From positions 1 to 22,729 of the forward strand of contig CAZNFW010000042.1 in the NCBI GenBank assembly GCA_964572725.1: a stretch of 22,729 bases of DNA, given 5' to 3'. The notes below the pieces were generated by a model. That model searched no databases. It was not told the DNA's origin and saw nothing but the letters and a program-made list of their open reading frames with translations. The position numbers and the translations under genes are program-made. Positions 6,757 to 14,649 of the stretch are shown one piece after another (position 1 is the first letter of the stretch; every line of letters begins with the position of its first letter). This DNA is from Rosettibacter sp964572725. GTDB lineage: Bacteria; Bacteroidota; Ignavibacteria; Ignavibacteriales; Melioribacteraceae.

Positions 6757-8298
6757 TTATTCCCATTCAATTGTTGAAGGTGGTTTTGAACTTATATCAT
6801 AAACCACACGATTAATTCCTTTAACTGAACGGATAATTTTATTAGCAGCTTTTTCTAAAAAGTCATGGTCAAAACGGAACCAGTCTGCTGTCATACCATC
6901 AGTAGATGTAACTGCTCTTAAAGCTAAAACATTTTCATAAGTTCTTGCATCTCCCATAACTCCTACACTTTGTACAGGAAGCAACACTGCAAAAGCCTGC
7001 CATATTTTGTTGTAATATCCATCGTCGTGCAACAGGTTTATAAAAATATCATCTGCTTCTCTTAAAATATCCAATCTTTCTTTTGTTACTTCGCCTAAAA
7101 CTCTAACTGCTAATCCAGGGCCCGGGAAAGGATGACGATTTATAAACATTTCTGGCAAACCAAGCTCTCTGCCTATGGCTCTAACTTCATCTTTGAATAA
7201 TTCTCGAAAAGGTTCAATTAATTTTAGATTCATTTTTTCTGGCAAACCGCCAACATTGTGATGTGTTTTAATAGTAACAGAAGCTCCTTTCACAGGAACT
7301 GACTCAATAACATCTGGATAAAGTGTTCCTTGAACTAAAAATTCAGCATCAGGAATTTTTGTTGCTTCTTTTTCAAATACTTCTATGAAAGTATTGCCAA
7401 TAATTTTTCTTTTTCTTTCCGGATCTACTACGTTCTTTAACCTTTCAAGAAATAATTCTGAGGCATCAATAAAAATTAATTTTATATTAAAATTATCACG
7501 AAACAACCTGACAATATTTTCACTTTCATTTTTCCTCATTAAACCAGTATCAACATGAATACAAATTAAATTATCTTTTAATGCTTTATGAACCAATACA
7601 GCTGCAACCGAAGAATCAACACCTCCGCTGAGTGCACATATTGCCTTTTTGTTTCCTACTTTTTCTTTTATTTCTTTTATAGATGATTGAATAAAGCTCT
7701 CAGCTGTCCAGTCTTGATTACATTTACAAATATTGAACAAAAAATTCTCAATTATTTTTTTGCCATCTTTTGTATGTGCAACTTCAGGGTGAAATTGAAT
7801 ACCATAAATTTTTTTTGCAGTATTTGATATTGCACAAATTGGAGTGTTATCCGTTCTTGCAGTAACATTAAAATTTTCGGGCATAGTAGTTATATAATCT
7901 CCATGACTCATCCACACAACCGAATTATTTTCAACATTTTTTAATAAGTCATCTTCATGTAAAATCTGTATTTGAACTTTTCCATATTCTCTGTTCTTAG
8001 CAGCTTCAACCTTGCCATTATGATACTTGGCTATAAGCTGCATTCCATAACAAATTCCGAGGATTGGAATTCCAAGTTCAAATATTTTTTTATCAATAGT
8101 TAAAGCTTCCTCGTCGTATACACTCATTGGTCCGCCAGAAAGAATTATACCGCGCGGTTTATCACTAATTATTTTTTCAACAGGATAATTATTAGAATGG
8201 ATTTCTGAATAAACATTTAATTCACGAATACGACGTGCTATTAATTGTGTGTATTGTGAACCAAAATCAAGAATTAATATTTTTTGTGGATGAGTCAT
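6757..8298 (-). CDS. guaA: GMP synthase (glutamine-hydrolysing)
   Basis: This cytoplasmic enzyme converts XMP, glutamine and ATP to GMP, the last step of de novo guanine nucleotide synthesis. Residues about 5-195 form a class I glutamine amidotransferase with the nucleophile Cys83 in GICYGMQ and the His/Glu of FHPE (170-172). Residues about 205-390 form the ATP-pyrophosphatase domain with the P-loop SGGVDSS (224-230). The C-terminal dimerisation domain (HPFPGPGLAVRVLGE onward, ending STIEWE) is complete. At 513 residues it has the usual length. It lies 33 nt downstream of gcvH and 1 nt upstream of radC, so it is probably co-transcribed with both. No purine riboswitch is visible in front of it. 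Confidence 0.98.
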   Translation of the reverse strand: MTHPQKILILDFGSQYTQLIARRIRELNVYSEIHSNNYPVEKIISDKPRGIILSGGPMSVYDEEALTIDKKIFELGIPILGICYGMQLIAKYHNGKVEAAKNREYGKVQIQILHEDDLLKNVENNSVVWMSHGDYITTMPENFNVTARTDNTPICAISNTAKKIYGIQFHPEVAHTKDGKKIIENFLFNICKCNQDWTAESFIQSSIKEIKEKVGNKKAICALSGGVDSSVAAVLVHKALKDNLICIHVDTGLMRKNESENIVRLFRDNFNIKLIFIDASELFLERLKNVVDPERKRKIIGNTFIEVFEKEATKIPDAEFLVQGTLYPDVIESVPVKGASVTIKTHHNVGGLPEKMNLKLIEPFRELFKDEVRAIGRELGLPEMFINRHPFPGPGLAVRVLGEVTKERLDILREADDIFINLLHDDGYYNKIWQAFAVLLPVQSVGVMGDARTYENVLALRAVTSTDGMTADWFRFDHDFLEKAANKIIRSVKGINRVVYDISSKPPSTIEWE

Positions 8299-8331
8299 AA
8301 AATCAATATAACATGTAATTTAATGCCTTAA

Positions 8332-8709
8332 TCAACTTAGTTGAGCTTTATAGGCTTCTGCATCAAGCAATTCATTTAATTGATCTGGATTAGTTAATTC
8401 AATTTTGATAATCCAGCCTTCACCATATGGATCAGAATTAATTAATTGAGGCTCATTATTAATTTTAGGATTAATCTCAAGTAATTTGCCATCAGCAGGA
8501 GCATATAAATCACTTACAGTTTTAACAGCTTCGATTGTGCCAAATGGTTCTCCCATTTTGACTTCAGTTAAATCAGGTTTAATATCAACAAATACAATAT
8601 CACCAAGCTCACTTTGAGCAAAATCGGTAATGCCTACAAAGGCAATATTACCTTCCACTTTAATCCATTCATGGTCTTTTGTGTACTTTAAGTTATTGGG
8701 TATGTTCAT
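8332..8709 (-). CDS. gcvH: Glycine cleavage system H protein
   Basis: This small lipoyl carrier shuttles the aminomethyl group between the P and T proteins of the glycine cleavage system. The 125 residues match the family throughout: YTKDHEWIKVEG at the N-terminus, GITDFAQSELGDIVFVD, and the lipoylation segment GTIEAVKTVSDLYAP with the modified lysine at about residue 63. NSDPYGEGWIIKIE closes the fold. The ATG overlaps the end of accC by 4 nt, so translation should be coupled to accC. The gcvT and gcvP genes are not in the window, so this H protein is separated from its partners. A second role as a lipoyl donor in lipoate metabolism is possible, as known for H proteins elsewhere. Confidence 0.97.
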   Translation of the reverse strand: MNIPNNLKYTKDHEWIKVEGNIAFVGITDFAQSELGDIVFVDIKPDLTEVKMGEPFGTIEAVKTVSDLYAPADGKLLEINPKINNEPQLINSDPYGEGWIIKIELTNPDQLNELLDAEAYKAQLS

Positions 8710-10055
8710 AAATCCCTCTTATTATTTAAATATTTTTCAATAAAAGAAGTATCAAAATTACCTTCGATAAATTTTTCATGTTCTAAAACTTTTCGATGAA
8801 AAGGTATTGTAGTTTTAATTCCTTCTACGGTAAATTCCTCAAAAGCTCTTCGAGCACGGGCAATTGCATGTTTTCTATCAGTCCCCCATACAATTAGTTT
8901 TGCAATTAAAGAATCGTAATAAGGCGGGATAACATATTCATTGTAGATATGAGAATCTATTCTCACACCAAATCCTCCGGGGAAATGTAAGTATTCAATT
9001 TTTCCTGGACTTGGTCGAAAGTTATTGTCAGGGTCTTCTGCATTAATTCTAAATTCAATTGCATGCCCACGAGGTTCTAATGGAGGATCGGCAATTTTTT
9101 CTCCAGCAGCAATTAAAATTTGTTGTTTAATTAAATCAAGATTTCTCACCATTTCTGTAACAGGATGTTCAACTTGAATTCTTGTATTCATTTCAATAAA
9201 GTAAAAATTAAGATTTTTATCTACAATGAATTCAACTGTTCCAGCGCCTTCATAATTTACAGCACGAACACCTTTTAGTGCAGCTTCGCCCATTTTTTCT
9301 CTTACTTCTGGAGTAATAATGGGGGAAGGAGATTCTTCTATTAATTTTTGATGTCTTCTTTGAATCGAGCAATCTCTTTCACCATAATGAAATGCATTGC
9401 CATGTCTATCGCTCAAAATCTGAATTTCAACATGATGAGGATTTTCAATATATTTTTCAATATATAAGTCTGGCACACCAAAAGCCGCTTCAGCTTCTGC
9501 GCTTGCTGTTTGAAATAATTTTGGTAAATCTTTCTCTTCCCAAACTATTCTCATTCCTTTCCCGCCGCCACCTGCAGAGGCTTTAAGCAGAATTGGATAA
9601 CCAATTTCCTTTGCAATTTTTTTAGCTTCTGAAATATCTTTAACAACACCATCACTTCCAGGTACAACAGGCACTCCAACTTTTTTCATAGTTTCTTTTG
9701 CGAATGCTTTATCTCCCATTTTTCTTATTGAATCAGCTGATGGTCCAATAAATTTAATATTAGAATCAGCACATATTTCACTAAACTCAGCATTTTCTGC
9801 TAAAAATCCATAACCCGGGTGAATCGCCTCTGCACCTGTAATAACTGCTGCTGAAATTATATTAGGAATTTTTAGATAACTTTCTGAACTTGGATGTGGA
9901 CCAATACAAACAGCTTCGTCTGCAAAAATTGTGTGAAGTGATTCTTTATCTGCTTCGGAGTAAACAGCAACAGTTTTTATCCCCATTTCTTTACATGTGC
10001 GGATAATTCTTAATGCTATTTCTCCTCGATTGGCAACTAAAATTTTTTTGAACAA
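8706..10055 (-). CDS. accC: Acetyl-CoA carboxylase, biotin carboxylase subunit
   Basis: This ATP-grasp enzyme carboxylates the biotin on AccB using bicarbonate and ATP, in the first committed step of fatty acid synthesis. MFKKILVANRGEIALRIIRT opens the biotin-carboxylase N-terminal domain. Residues about 115-320 form the ATP-grasp domain with the glycine-rich loop AGGGGKGMR (161-169) and the catalytic segment EMNTRIQVEHPVTE (288-301). The C-terminal domain contains GHAIEFRINAEDP (about 330-342). At 449 residues it is the stand-alone bacterial form. It lies 25 nt downstream of accB and overlaps gcvH by 4 nt. The carboxyltransferase genes accA and accD are not in the window. Confidence 0.98.
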   Translation of the reverse strand: MFKKILVANRGEIALRIIRTCKEMGIKTVAVYSEADKESLHTIFADEAVCIGPHPSSESYLKIPNIISAAVITGAEAIHPGYGFLAENAEFSEICADSNIKFIGPSADSIRKMGDKAFAKETMKKVGVPVVPGSDGVVKDISEAKKIAKEIGYPILLKASAGGGGKGMRIVWEEKDLPKLFQTASAEAEAAFGVPDLYIEKYIENPHHVEIQILSDRHGNAFHYGERDCSIQRRHQKLIEESPSPIITPEVREKMGEAALKGVRAVNYEGAGTVEFIVDKNLNFYFIEMNTRIQVEHPVTEMVRNLDLIKQQILIAAGEKIADPPLEPRGHAIEFRINAEDPDNNFRPSPGKIEYLHFPGGFGVRIDSHIYNEYVIPPYYDSLIAKLIVWGTDRKHAIARARRAFEEFTVEGIKTTIPFHRKVLEHEKFIEGNFDTSFIEKYLNNKRDL

Positions 10056-10080
10056 AATTACCTCTCAAAAGTTAGACGAA

Positions 10081-10563
10081 CTACATTGTTTCAATTAAAA
10101 AAAGAGGTTGATTGTATTCTACAGGTGTGGCATTTTCGACAAGTATTTTTACTATCTTACCACTTACATCACTTTCAATCTCATTCATCAATTTCATGGC
10201 TTCTACAATACATAAAACCGTTCCCGGTTGAACTATATCGCCAACTTGAACATATGGATCGGCATCTGGTGCCGGTGCTCTATAAAATGTTCCAACTATT
10301 GGCGATCTGATTTCATGTAAGTTTGATTTTTTTTCTTCTTTGGTTTCTAGTAATTTTGGTTCTTCTTGAATAGACGACCCTGTTACTGGAATTTTTGCTA
10401 CCATTTCTGGAATTACAGCAGGCATTTGCTGAATTACTGCTTGTGTCCCAGCGTGCGAATTCTTCGATATCTTAATTTTCAAATCACCTTCCTGAACAGA
10501 AATTTCAGTGATTTCACTCTGTTCTACAATTTTTATTAGCTTCTTAATTAAATTAATATCCAT
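10081..10563 (-). CDS. accB: Acetyl-CoA carboxylase biotin carboxyl carrier protein
   Basis: This carrier transfers carboxyl groups from AccC to the carboxyltransferase. The 160 residues show a conserved N-terminal part (IKKLIKIVEQSEITEISVQE). A variable Pro/Glu/Lys-rich linker follows (about 38-85). The C-terminal biotinyl domain opens with IRSPIVGTFYRAPAPDADPY and contains the biotinylation motif EAMKLMNEI, with the modified lysine at about residue 124. It is the first gene of the accB-accC-gcvH-guaA-radC run. The start has only a weak Shine-Dalgarno sequence, but MDINLIKKLI is where the family begins. The 190 bp upstream is AT-rich and must hold the promoter unless transcription reads through from the tetratricopeptide gene. 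Confidence 0.97.
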   Translation of the reverse strand: MDINLIKKLIKIVEQSEITEISVQEGDLKIKISKNSHAGTQAVIQQMPAVIPEMVAKIPVTGSSIQEEPKLLETKEEKKSNLHEIRSPIVGTFYRAPAPDADPYVQVGDIVQPGTVLCIVEAMKLMNEIESDVSGKIVKILVENATPVEYNQPLFLIETM

Positions 10564-10755
10564 ACTGATTCTTATTAAGTTTTAAAATTTTTGTAAACTT
10601 TCGGAAGAGATTATATTAACTATATATTTTAAAGACAGGTTATAATCTAAAATTATAAATTTCTTTATAACTAAAATGTCTTCCATTAAATTTATTCCCT
10701 TAATCAATGAAAATATATTCAGCACCTGTTATAAAATCAAGTTTAATAATTAAAA

Positions 10756-11445
10756 TCAACTTTCAACTTGAACTAAATATCTTTCAACTTCTCTTACTTC
10801 AGGGTAATTTTTATATTCTTTTTTAATGATTTCAAATATTGATTTGGCTTCGGTCTTTTTATTTAATTTCAAGAGATTGATACCAGCTTTAAGTAAGTAA
10901 TCTGCATTCATAGGATTTTCTTTTGATAATTTCGCTGCTTCTTGATATGCATCTACAGCCTTTTCGTATTCTTTTTTTGTTTCATAATATGCAGCCTGGC
11001 CTGCTAAAGAAGCTGCTTTTAATATTGGATTAGAACCACCATAATCTTTGAACATTTCATAAGCACTATCTATTTTGCCAAGGAATAAATAGCAATTAGC
11101 CAGATAAATTTTTGCTACTTCTCCTTGTTCAGTACTGCCATAATTTTCTACTAAATTTTTTAATCCAACAATGTTTTGAGCTTTAATACCATCAATTGCC
11201 TGCTGGTATTGTCCTGCATCATAAAGTGGAATGACTTTCGAAAGTAAATTTGCAGCTGCTAAATTATCGTTTGACTTTTTGTTAGAATAAATAATTATAG
11301 ACACAATAACCAGAGCTACTGCTGCAATCCCAATTAAAATTTTAGCCTGATTTTCCAGGAAAAAATTATAAGCTTTGTAATAAGTAGTTACTAAGGTATC
11401 CTGTTTAATTTCCTTTTTGGTAATTTTTTTCTTTTTCTGTAACAC
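10756..11445 (-). CDS. Membrane-anchored tetratricopeptide-repeat-like protein
   Basis: This is a 229-residue protein with a Lys-rich cytoplasmic N-terminus (MLQKKKKITKKEIKQ) and one membrane segment at about residues 34-53 (ILIGIAAVALVIVSIIIY). The rest is helical and faces the periplasm. It looks like degenerate tetratricopeptide repeats (AGQYQQAIDG, LANCYLFLGKIDSAYEMF, AYYETKKEYEKAVDAYQEAA, LLKAGINLLKLNKKTEAKSI). The architecture resembles YfgM-type or Tol/Pal-associated scaffold proteins, but no orthology can be claimed. It lies downstream of the PHP gene on the same strand by about 50 nt and may be the last gene of the dapF run. A role in assembling or guarding envelope proteins would fit; this is inference. 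Confidence 0.8.
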   Translation of the reverse strand: MLQKKKKITKKEIKQDTLVTTYYKAYNFFLENQAKILIGIAAVALVIVSIIIYSNKKSNDNLAAANLLSKVIPLYDAGQYQQAIDGIKAQNIVGLKNLVENYGSTEQGEVAKIYLANCYLFLGKIDSAYEMFKDYGGSNPILKAASLAGQAAYYETKKEYEKAVDAYQEAAKLSKENPMNADYLLKAGINLLKLNKKTEAKSIFEIIKKEYKNYPEVREVERYLVQVES

Positions 11446-11497
11446 TTTAACCTCTACAATTAATTTTCAAAAAATTCGGCTTTGAATTTAGTAAAAT

Positions 11498-12541
11498 TTA
11501 TAGACCTATTCTAATGTGATTTGAAAAAATCCATGCATTCTCATTTATATAAATTTCGACACGATATGCACCAGTTTCTATTACATTATGAGTTAATTCT
11601 TTATCGACAGCTTTTTCTAAAATTTTTCCGTTTTTAATTAATCTAATTTCAGCTGATTGGTTATGCAAATTTACTTTCAACAACATATTATTTGAAAAAG
11701 GAACCTCATCTCCCATATGAAATATTTTATCATTTGTTTCCACTGTAAAACTAAAACCTTTTGAATCACCATAATAATAATTTGTTACATAACATCTTCC
11801 TTTCTTGAGTGCATCATAAATTAATTTTTTTGTTTCTTCCTTGTCAGTCAGTTCGGGTGAAATTTTTTTATCAAGCAAAATATTGGTTCTTATTGATTTA
11901 AACATTACTTTGTAGGGAAAAACTTCGACTTCAAAAAAACCGAGCAAATTTACTTTGTGTGCATGAGCATCAACTCCGCCAATGCCTACAACTTTTCTTT
12001 TCAGATTCAGTTCATCCCATACTTTCAATGTTTCTTCTGGTGGCGGAGTTATTGATTTTAATGGGTGAATAAAATAATTATACTTATTTTCTTCAGTTAG
12101 TCCTTCCATCCACACAGACATATGATTCCAAATTTCAATTCCAGTAAATTCATCTGTATCCCATTCTGTCCATGGATAAGGCGGATGTTTTTCCATAGAT
12201 TTTCTTTTTTCGTGTGGATGAGCTATAAAACCCAATCCACCCGATTTATTTACCAGATGAACATATTCTTTTGCAGGCAGTCTAGTTGAATAAGTTTCGT
12301 TAACATTAAAAGCCAGAAGATGATTTTTATTTTCTTTGTCGTTTATTTCACTTCCAACCAATAAAAATGTATTGCCATACCATCCTTCATAACCTTCGTA
12401 CAAAGCTCTTAGCGTATTATGGTCAGTTATTATTACATAATCAAGACCAGATTCATTGGCATATGCTGCAATTTCTTTTATATCACCAGAACCATCAGAA
12501 AATACAGAATGTACATGTATGGCGCCTGTATATTCAAACAT
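11498..12541 (-). CDS. PHP-domain metal-dependent phosphoesterase-like protein
   Basis: This 347-residue protein has a polymerase-and-histidinol-phosphatase (PHP) fold. The metal ligands are visible in the expected order: HVHS (H9 and H11), ITDHNT (D40, H41), GSE (E65), H74, the HPHE segment (H118, H120) and VDAHAHK (D201, H203). The C-terminal third is a separate beta-rich domain that ends with a pattern (YINENAWIFSNHIRIGL) common in secreted or stand-alone PHP proteins. Its substrate, whether a phosphate monoester, a nucleotide or nucleic acid, cannot be told from sequence. No signal peptide is seen. The ATG follows AAAGGT. It lies 44 nt downstream of the ABM-like gene. Confidence 0.88.
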   Translation of the reverse strand: MFEYTGAIHVHSVFSDGSGDIKEIAAYANESGLDYVIITDHNTLRALYEGYEGWYGNTFLLVGSEINDKENKNHLLAFNVNETYSTRLPAKEYVHLVNKSGGLGFIAHPHEKRKSMEKHPPYPWTEWDTDEFTGIEIWNHMSVWMEGLTEENKYNYFIHPLKSITPPPEETLKVWDELNLKRKVVGIGGVDAHAHKVNLLGFFEVEVFPYKVMFKSIRTNILLDKKISPELTDKEETKKLIYDALKKGRCYVTNYYYGDSKGFSFTVETNDKIFHMGDEVPFSNNMLLKVNLHNQSAEIRLIKNGKILEKAVDKELTHNVIETGAYRVEIYINENAWIFSNHIRIGL

Positions 12542-12585
12542 TTTTTACCTTTCTAAAGGCAGGTGTATTTAGCAGAACCAAATTT

Positions 12586-12888
12586 TTAATCACCAACTTC
12601 TATCAAAGTTGTATATTGTGTAGATTGCTCTTTAATCAGGTCCGAAAGTTTGGTCATTAGAATGTCTATTCTTTCATCCTGATTATCATCAAAATTTTCA
12701 AATGCTTCTTCTGAAGAAAATATATAAACTTCTTCAAAATTATTTGGTTTATTCTTTTGTTCATAGACTGAATAACTTTCCAATCCTTCTGCCTTTACCA
12801 ATGTTTTTAATTCACGAATAATTCCTAAATATTCATTTCTTTTTTCTGGAATTATGTTATAACGGATAGAAAAAATGACTTTACTCAT
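12586..12888 (-). CDS. ABM-like dimeric alpha/beta-barrel protein
   Basis: This 100-residue protein resembles the antibiotic biosynthesis monooxygenase (ABM) or related dimeric ferredoxin-fold families. The pattern runs beta-strand SKVIFSIRYNIIPEKRNEYL, helix, GLESYSVYEQKNKPNNFEEV, then YIFSSEEAFENF. Members of this fold include monooxygenases, haem-degrading enzymes and many small sensor or stress proteins. The catalytic residues are too poorly conserved to assign a reaction. It lies 12 nt downstream of dapF and 44 nt upstream of the PHP gene, so it is probably part of their transcript. Confidence 0.7.
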   Translation of the reverse strand: MSKVIFSIRYNIIPEKRNEYLGIIRELKTLVKAEGLESYSVYEQKNKPNNFEEVYIFSSEEAFENFDDNQDERIDILMTKLSDLIKEQSTQYTTLIEVGD

Positions 12889-12900
12889 GTATTCCTCTAA

Positions 12901-13752
12901 TTAAATTAATAATTCACCTTTAAAAACTGGAACTGCAGGACCTGTCAAAGACAGGTCCTTAATAATATTATTTTCAATTCTAAAATCAACTATAAATGTT
13001 TCTCCGCTTCTTGTAAAAATATTTATTGGCGAACTAAAATTATAATTATAAAAAGCAACCAGAGCTGCAGCCACACTTCCTGTCCCGCATGCTAAAGTTT
13101 CGTCTTCAACACCTCTTTCATAAGTTCTAATTTTTATTGCATTATTTTCAAAATCTATAAAATTAACATTAGTGCCTTCTGGATAAAAGTCTTTCGAATA
13201 ACGAATTTCTCTTCCAATTTCATAAACTGGCACATCATCTAAATCTTTATAAAAAGAATCAAGTCTTTTTACATTTTTAAGAATATCTGAAATTTTTATA
13301 ACAACATGCGGAGCACCATTAAAAACATAAGAAGCATTTATTAACTGGTTATATGCTTTTATCTTAAAATTAAACTTCATTTTTTGAGGGTTATTTAAAA
13401 AGAACTTAATTAAAGTATCACCTACAACTTCACCAGCATATTCAATCCCATTTACAAGGAATTTTGCTTTATCATTTAATCTATTGCTCATTTGTGCATA
13501 TTTAATGGCGCAGCGGGCTCCATTTGCACATAAAACACCTCCGCTGCCATCTGAATTATAATATTGTAATTCAAAATCATATTTATTTGAATCCATAAAA
13601 ATCAAAACTCCATCTGCACCAATTCCTGTTCTTCTGTTGCAGATTTTCTTAACAAAATCTGCATTAAGTTCAAAAGCTGGATTTAATTTAGTGTCAATTA
13701 AAATAAAATCGTTGCCAGCCGCACTAAATTTTGTAAACAAAAAATTTTTCAT
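12901..13752 (-). CDS. dapF: Diaminopimelate epimerase
   Basis: This cytoplasmic, PLP-independent racemase converts LL- to meso-diaminopimelate for lysine and peptidoglycan synthesis. The hallmarks are FSAAGNDFILID near the N-terminus, the first catalytic cysteine in LCANGARC (about residue 75) and the second in ACGTGSVAAA (about residue 222). The usual Gly after the first cysteine is replaced by Ala (CANGAR rather than CGNGAR), a mild change. I chose the ATG at 13752, giving MKNFLFTKFSAAGND, which matches the family. The open frame extends 13 codons further upstream to 13791, but those residues are not family-like. At 283 residues it is of normal length. Its C-terminal coding region contains a perfect 10-bp-stem hairpin. 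The gene is divergent from the plus-strand ABC operon. Confidence 0.96.
   Translation of the reverse strand: MKNFLFTKFSAAGNDFILIDTKLNPAFELNADFVKKICNRRTGIGADGVLIFMDSNKYDFELQYYNSDGSGGVLCANGARCAIKYAQMSNRLNDKAKFLVNGIEYAGEVVGDTLIKFFLNNPQKMKFNFKIKAYNQLINASYVFNGAPHVVIKISDILKNVKRLDSFYKDLDDVPVYEIGREIRYSKDFYPEGTNVNFIDFENNAIKIRTYERGVEDETLACGTGSVAAALVAFYNYNFSSPINIFTRSGETFIVDFRIENNIIKDLSLTGPAVPVFKGELLI
12937..12959 (-). repeat. Perfect inverted repeat (10-bp arms, 3-nt loop) within dapF
   Basis: AGGACCTGTC (12937-12946) and GACAGGTCCT (12950-12959) are exact reverse complements around AAA. The stem is far more GC-rich than the DNA around it. In the dapF frame it encodes residues near KDLSLTGPA, about 36 nt before the stop codon. 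On the minus strand it is followed by mixed sequence and not by a U-run, so it is not an ordinary terminator. It could stabilise the mRNA 3' region, limit exonuclease or bind a protein; none of this can be shown here. Confidence 0.75.
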
Positions 13753-13791
13753 AAGCACTTCAAATTTAAGGTTATAAATTACTGAAAGCAA

Positions 13792-13905
13792 TGAAAAAGG
13801 TTGTATTGCATAATTTTTGTAAATAATCTGATACTGAAATTTCTTTGCTTAAAATTTTTTTAATTATCAATTCTATTTTCTAATTTTTCAAAAAAAATTT
13901 CATCT
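13792..13905 (+). promoter_or_regulatory. Divergent promoter region between dapF and the ABC operon
   Basis: Both genes need promoters in this AT-rich 114-bp gap (153 bp from the chosen dapF start). For the plus strand, TTTG at 13816-13819 and TTTCTTTG at 13840-13847 are separated by 20 nt. This resembles the Bacteroidota -33 and -7 elements with one mismatch (T for A in TAnnTTTG), about 58 nt before the ATG. No Shine-Dalgarno precedes the ATG at 13906. The dapF-side promoter was not recognised. Confidence 0.3.
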
Positions 13906-14649
13906 ATGAGGCTAAAACATATTTATCTTTTCATGATAATTAGTTCATCTATCATCAAATCTCAATCTGCTTATGAAATAGTTGAGAAATCACAGGATTT
14001 ACTTTATTCGAATAGCAGTTATGTTGAAATGAGAATGGAAATTGTAAAACCAAATTGGTCAAGACAGCTTAGCATGAAAGTTTGGGCATTAGAACCTGAT
14101 TATGCAATGATTTTAATAATTGAGCCTGCTAGAGATAAAGGCAGTGTTACTCTAAAAAGAAAAAACGAAATCTGGAACTGGATTCCTTCCATTCAAAAAG
14201 TAATTAAAATTCCACCCTCGATGATGAATCAATCATGGATGGGCTCAGATTTTACTAATGATGATTTAATCAGATCTTCATCTTACAAAGATGACTACGA
14301 ACATAAATTAATTGGTTCAGAAAAATTTAATAATTATGACTGTTATAAAATTTTATCCATCCCAAAACCAAAAGCAGGCATTGTATGGAGTAAAGTCATT
14401 TCTTATATAACAAAACAGGGTTATATGTTACTCAAATCAGAATTTTATGATGAAGAAAACAATCTTATAAAAATATTTATTGGCAGTGAAATTAAAAAAA
14501 TTGGCAATAGAACTATGCCAGCTCGATGGGAAATGATACCACAGGATAAATTAGGAAACAAAACTATAATTATATATGATAAAATTGAATTTGATATAAA
14601 AATTAATCCTTCATTCTTTTCATTACAAAATATATCCAGATTAAAATGA
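13906..14649 (+). CDS. LolA-like outer membrane lipoprotein-sorting protein
   Basis: This is a predicted periplasmic carrier of the LolA/LolB-like fold, in the group usually annotated as outer membrane lipoprotein-sorting protein. A short signal peptide (about residues 1-19, MRLKHIYLFMIISSSIIKSQ) precedes the mature part. The family hallmarks are visible: KRKNEIWNWIPSIQKVIKI, then SWMGSDFTNDDL, then YDCYKI and TMPARWEMI. The fold provides a hydrophobic half-barrel for acyl chains. It begins the plus-strand operon and its last four bases overlap the next gene in ATGA, so translation is coupled to the permease. This family is often found beside transporters and is not the housekeeping LolA itself, so the cargo may be a lipid or a lipoprotein subset. 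The start lacks a Shine-Dalgarno sequence. Confidence 0.85.
   Translation: MRLKHIYLFMIISSSIIKSQSAYEIVEKSQDLLYSNSSYVEMRMEIVKPNWSRQLSMKVWALEPDYAMILIIEPARDKGSVTLKRKNEIWNWIPSIQKVIKIPPSMMNQSWMGSDFTNDDLIRSSSYKDDYEHKLIGSEKFNNYDCYKILSIPKPKAGIVWSKVISYITKQGYMLLKSEFYDEENNLIKIFIGSEIKKIGNRTMPARWEMIPQDKLGNKTIIIYDKIEFDIKINPSFFSLQNISRLK

Noticed and set aside
10631..10640. AAAGACAGGT, also found in the dapF hairpin, as a dispersed repeat; an ACAGGT/ACCTGT pair in the same gap
   Set aside because: A single shared 10-mer and a 6-bp inverted pair over 22 kb of biased sequence are expected by chance, and the flanks do not match.
13753..13791. Upstream extension of dapF by 13 codons
   Set aside because: The added residues are not family-like, and MKNFLFTKFSAAGND at 13752 is the normal beginning of the enzyme.
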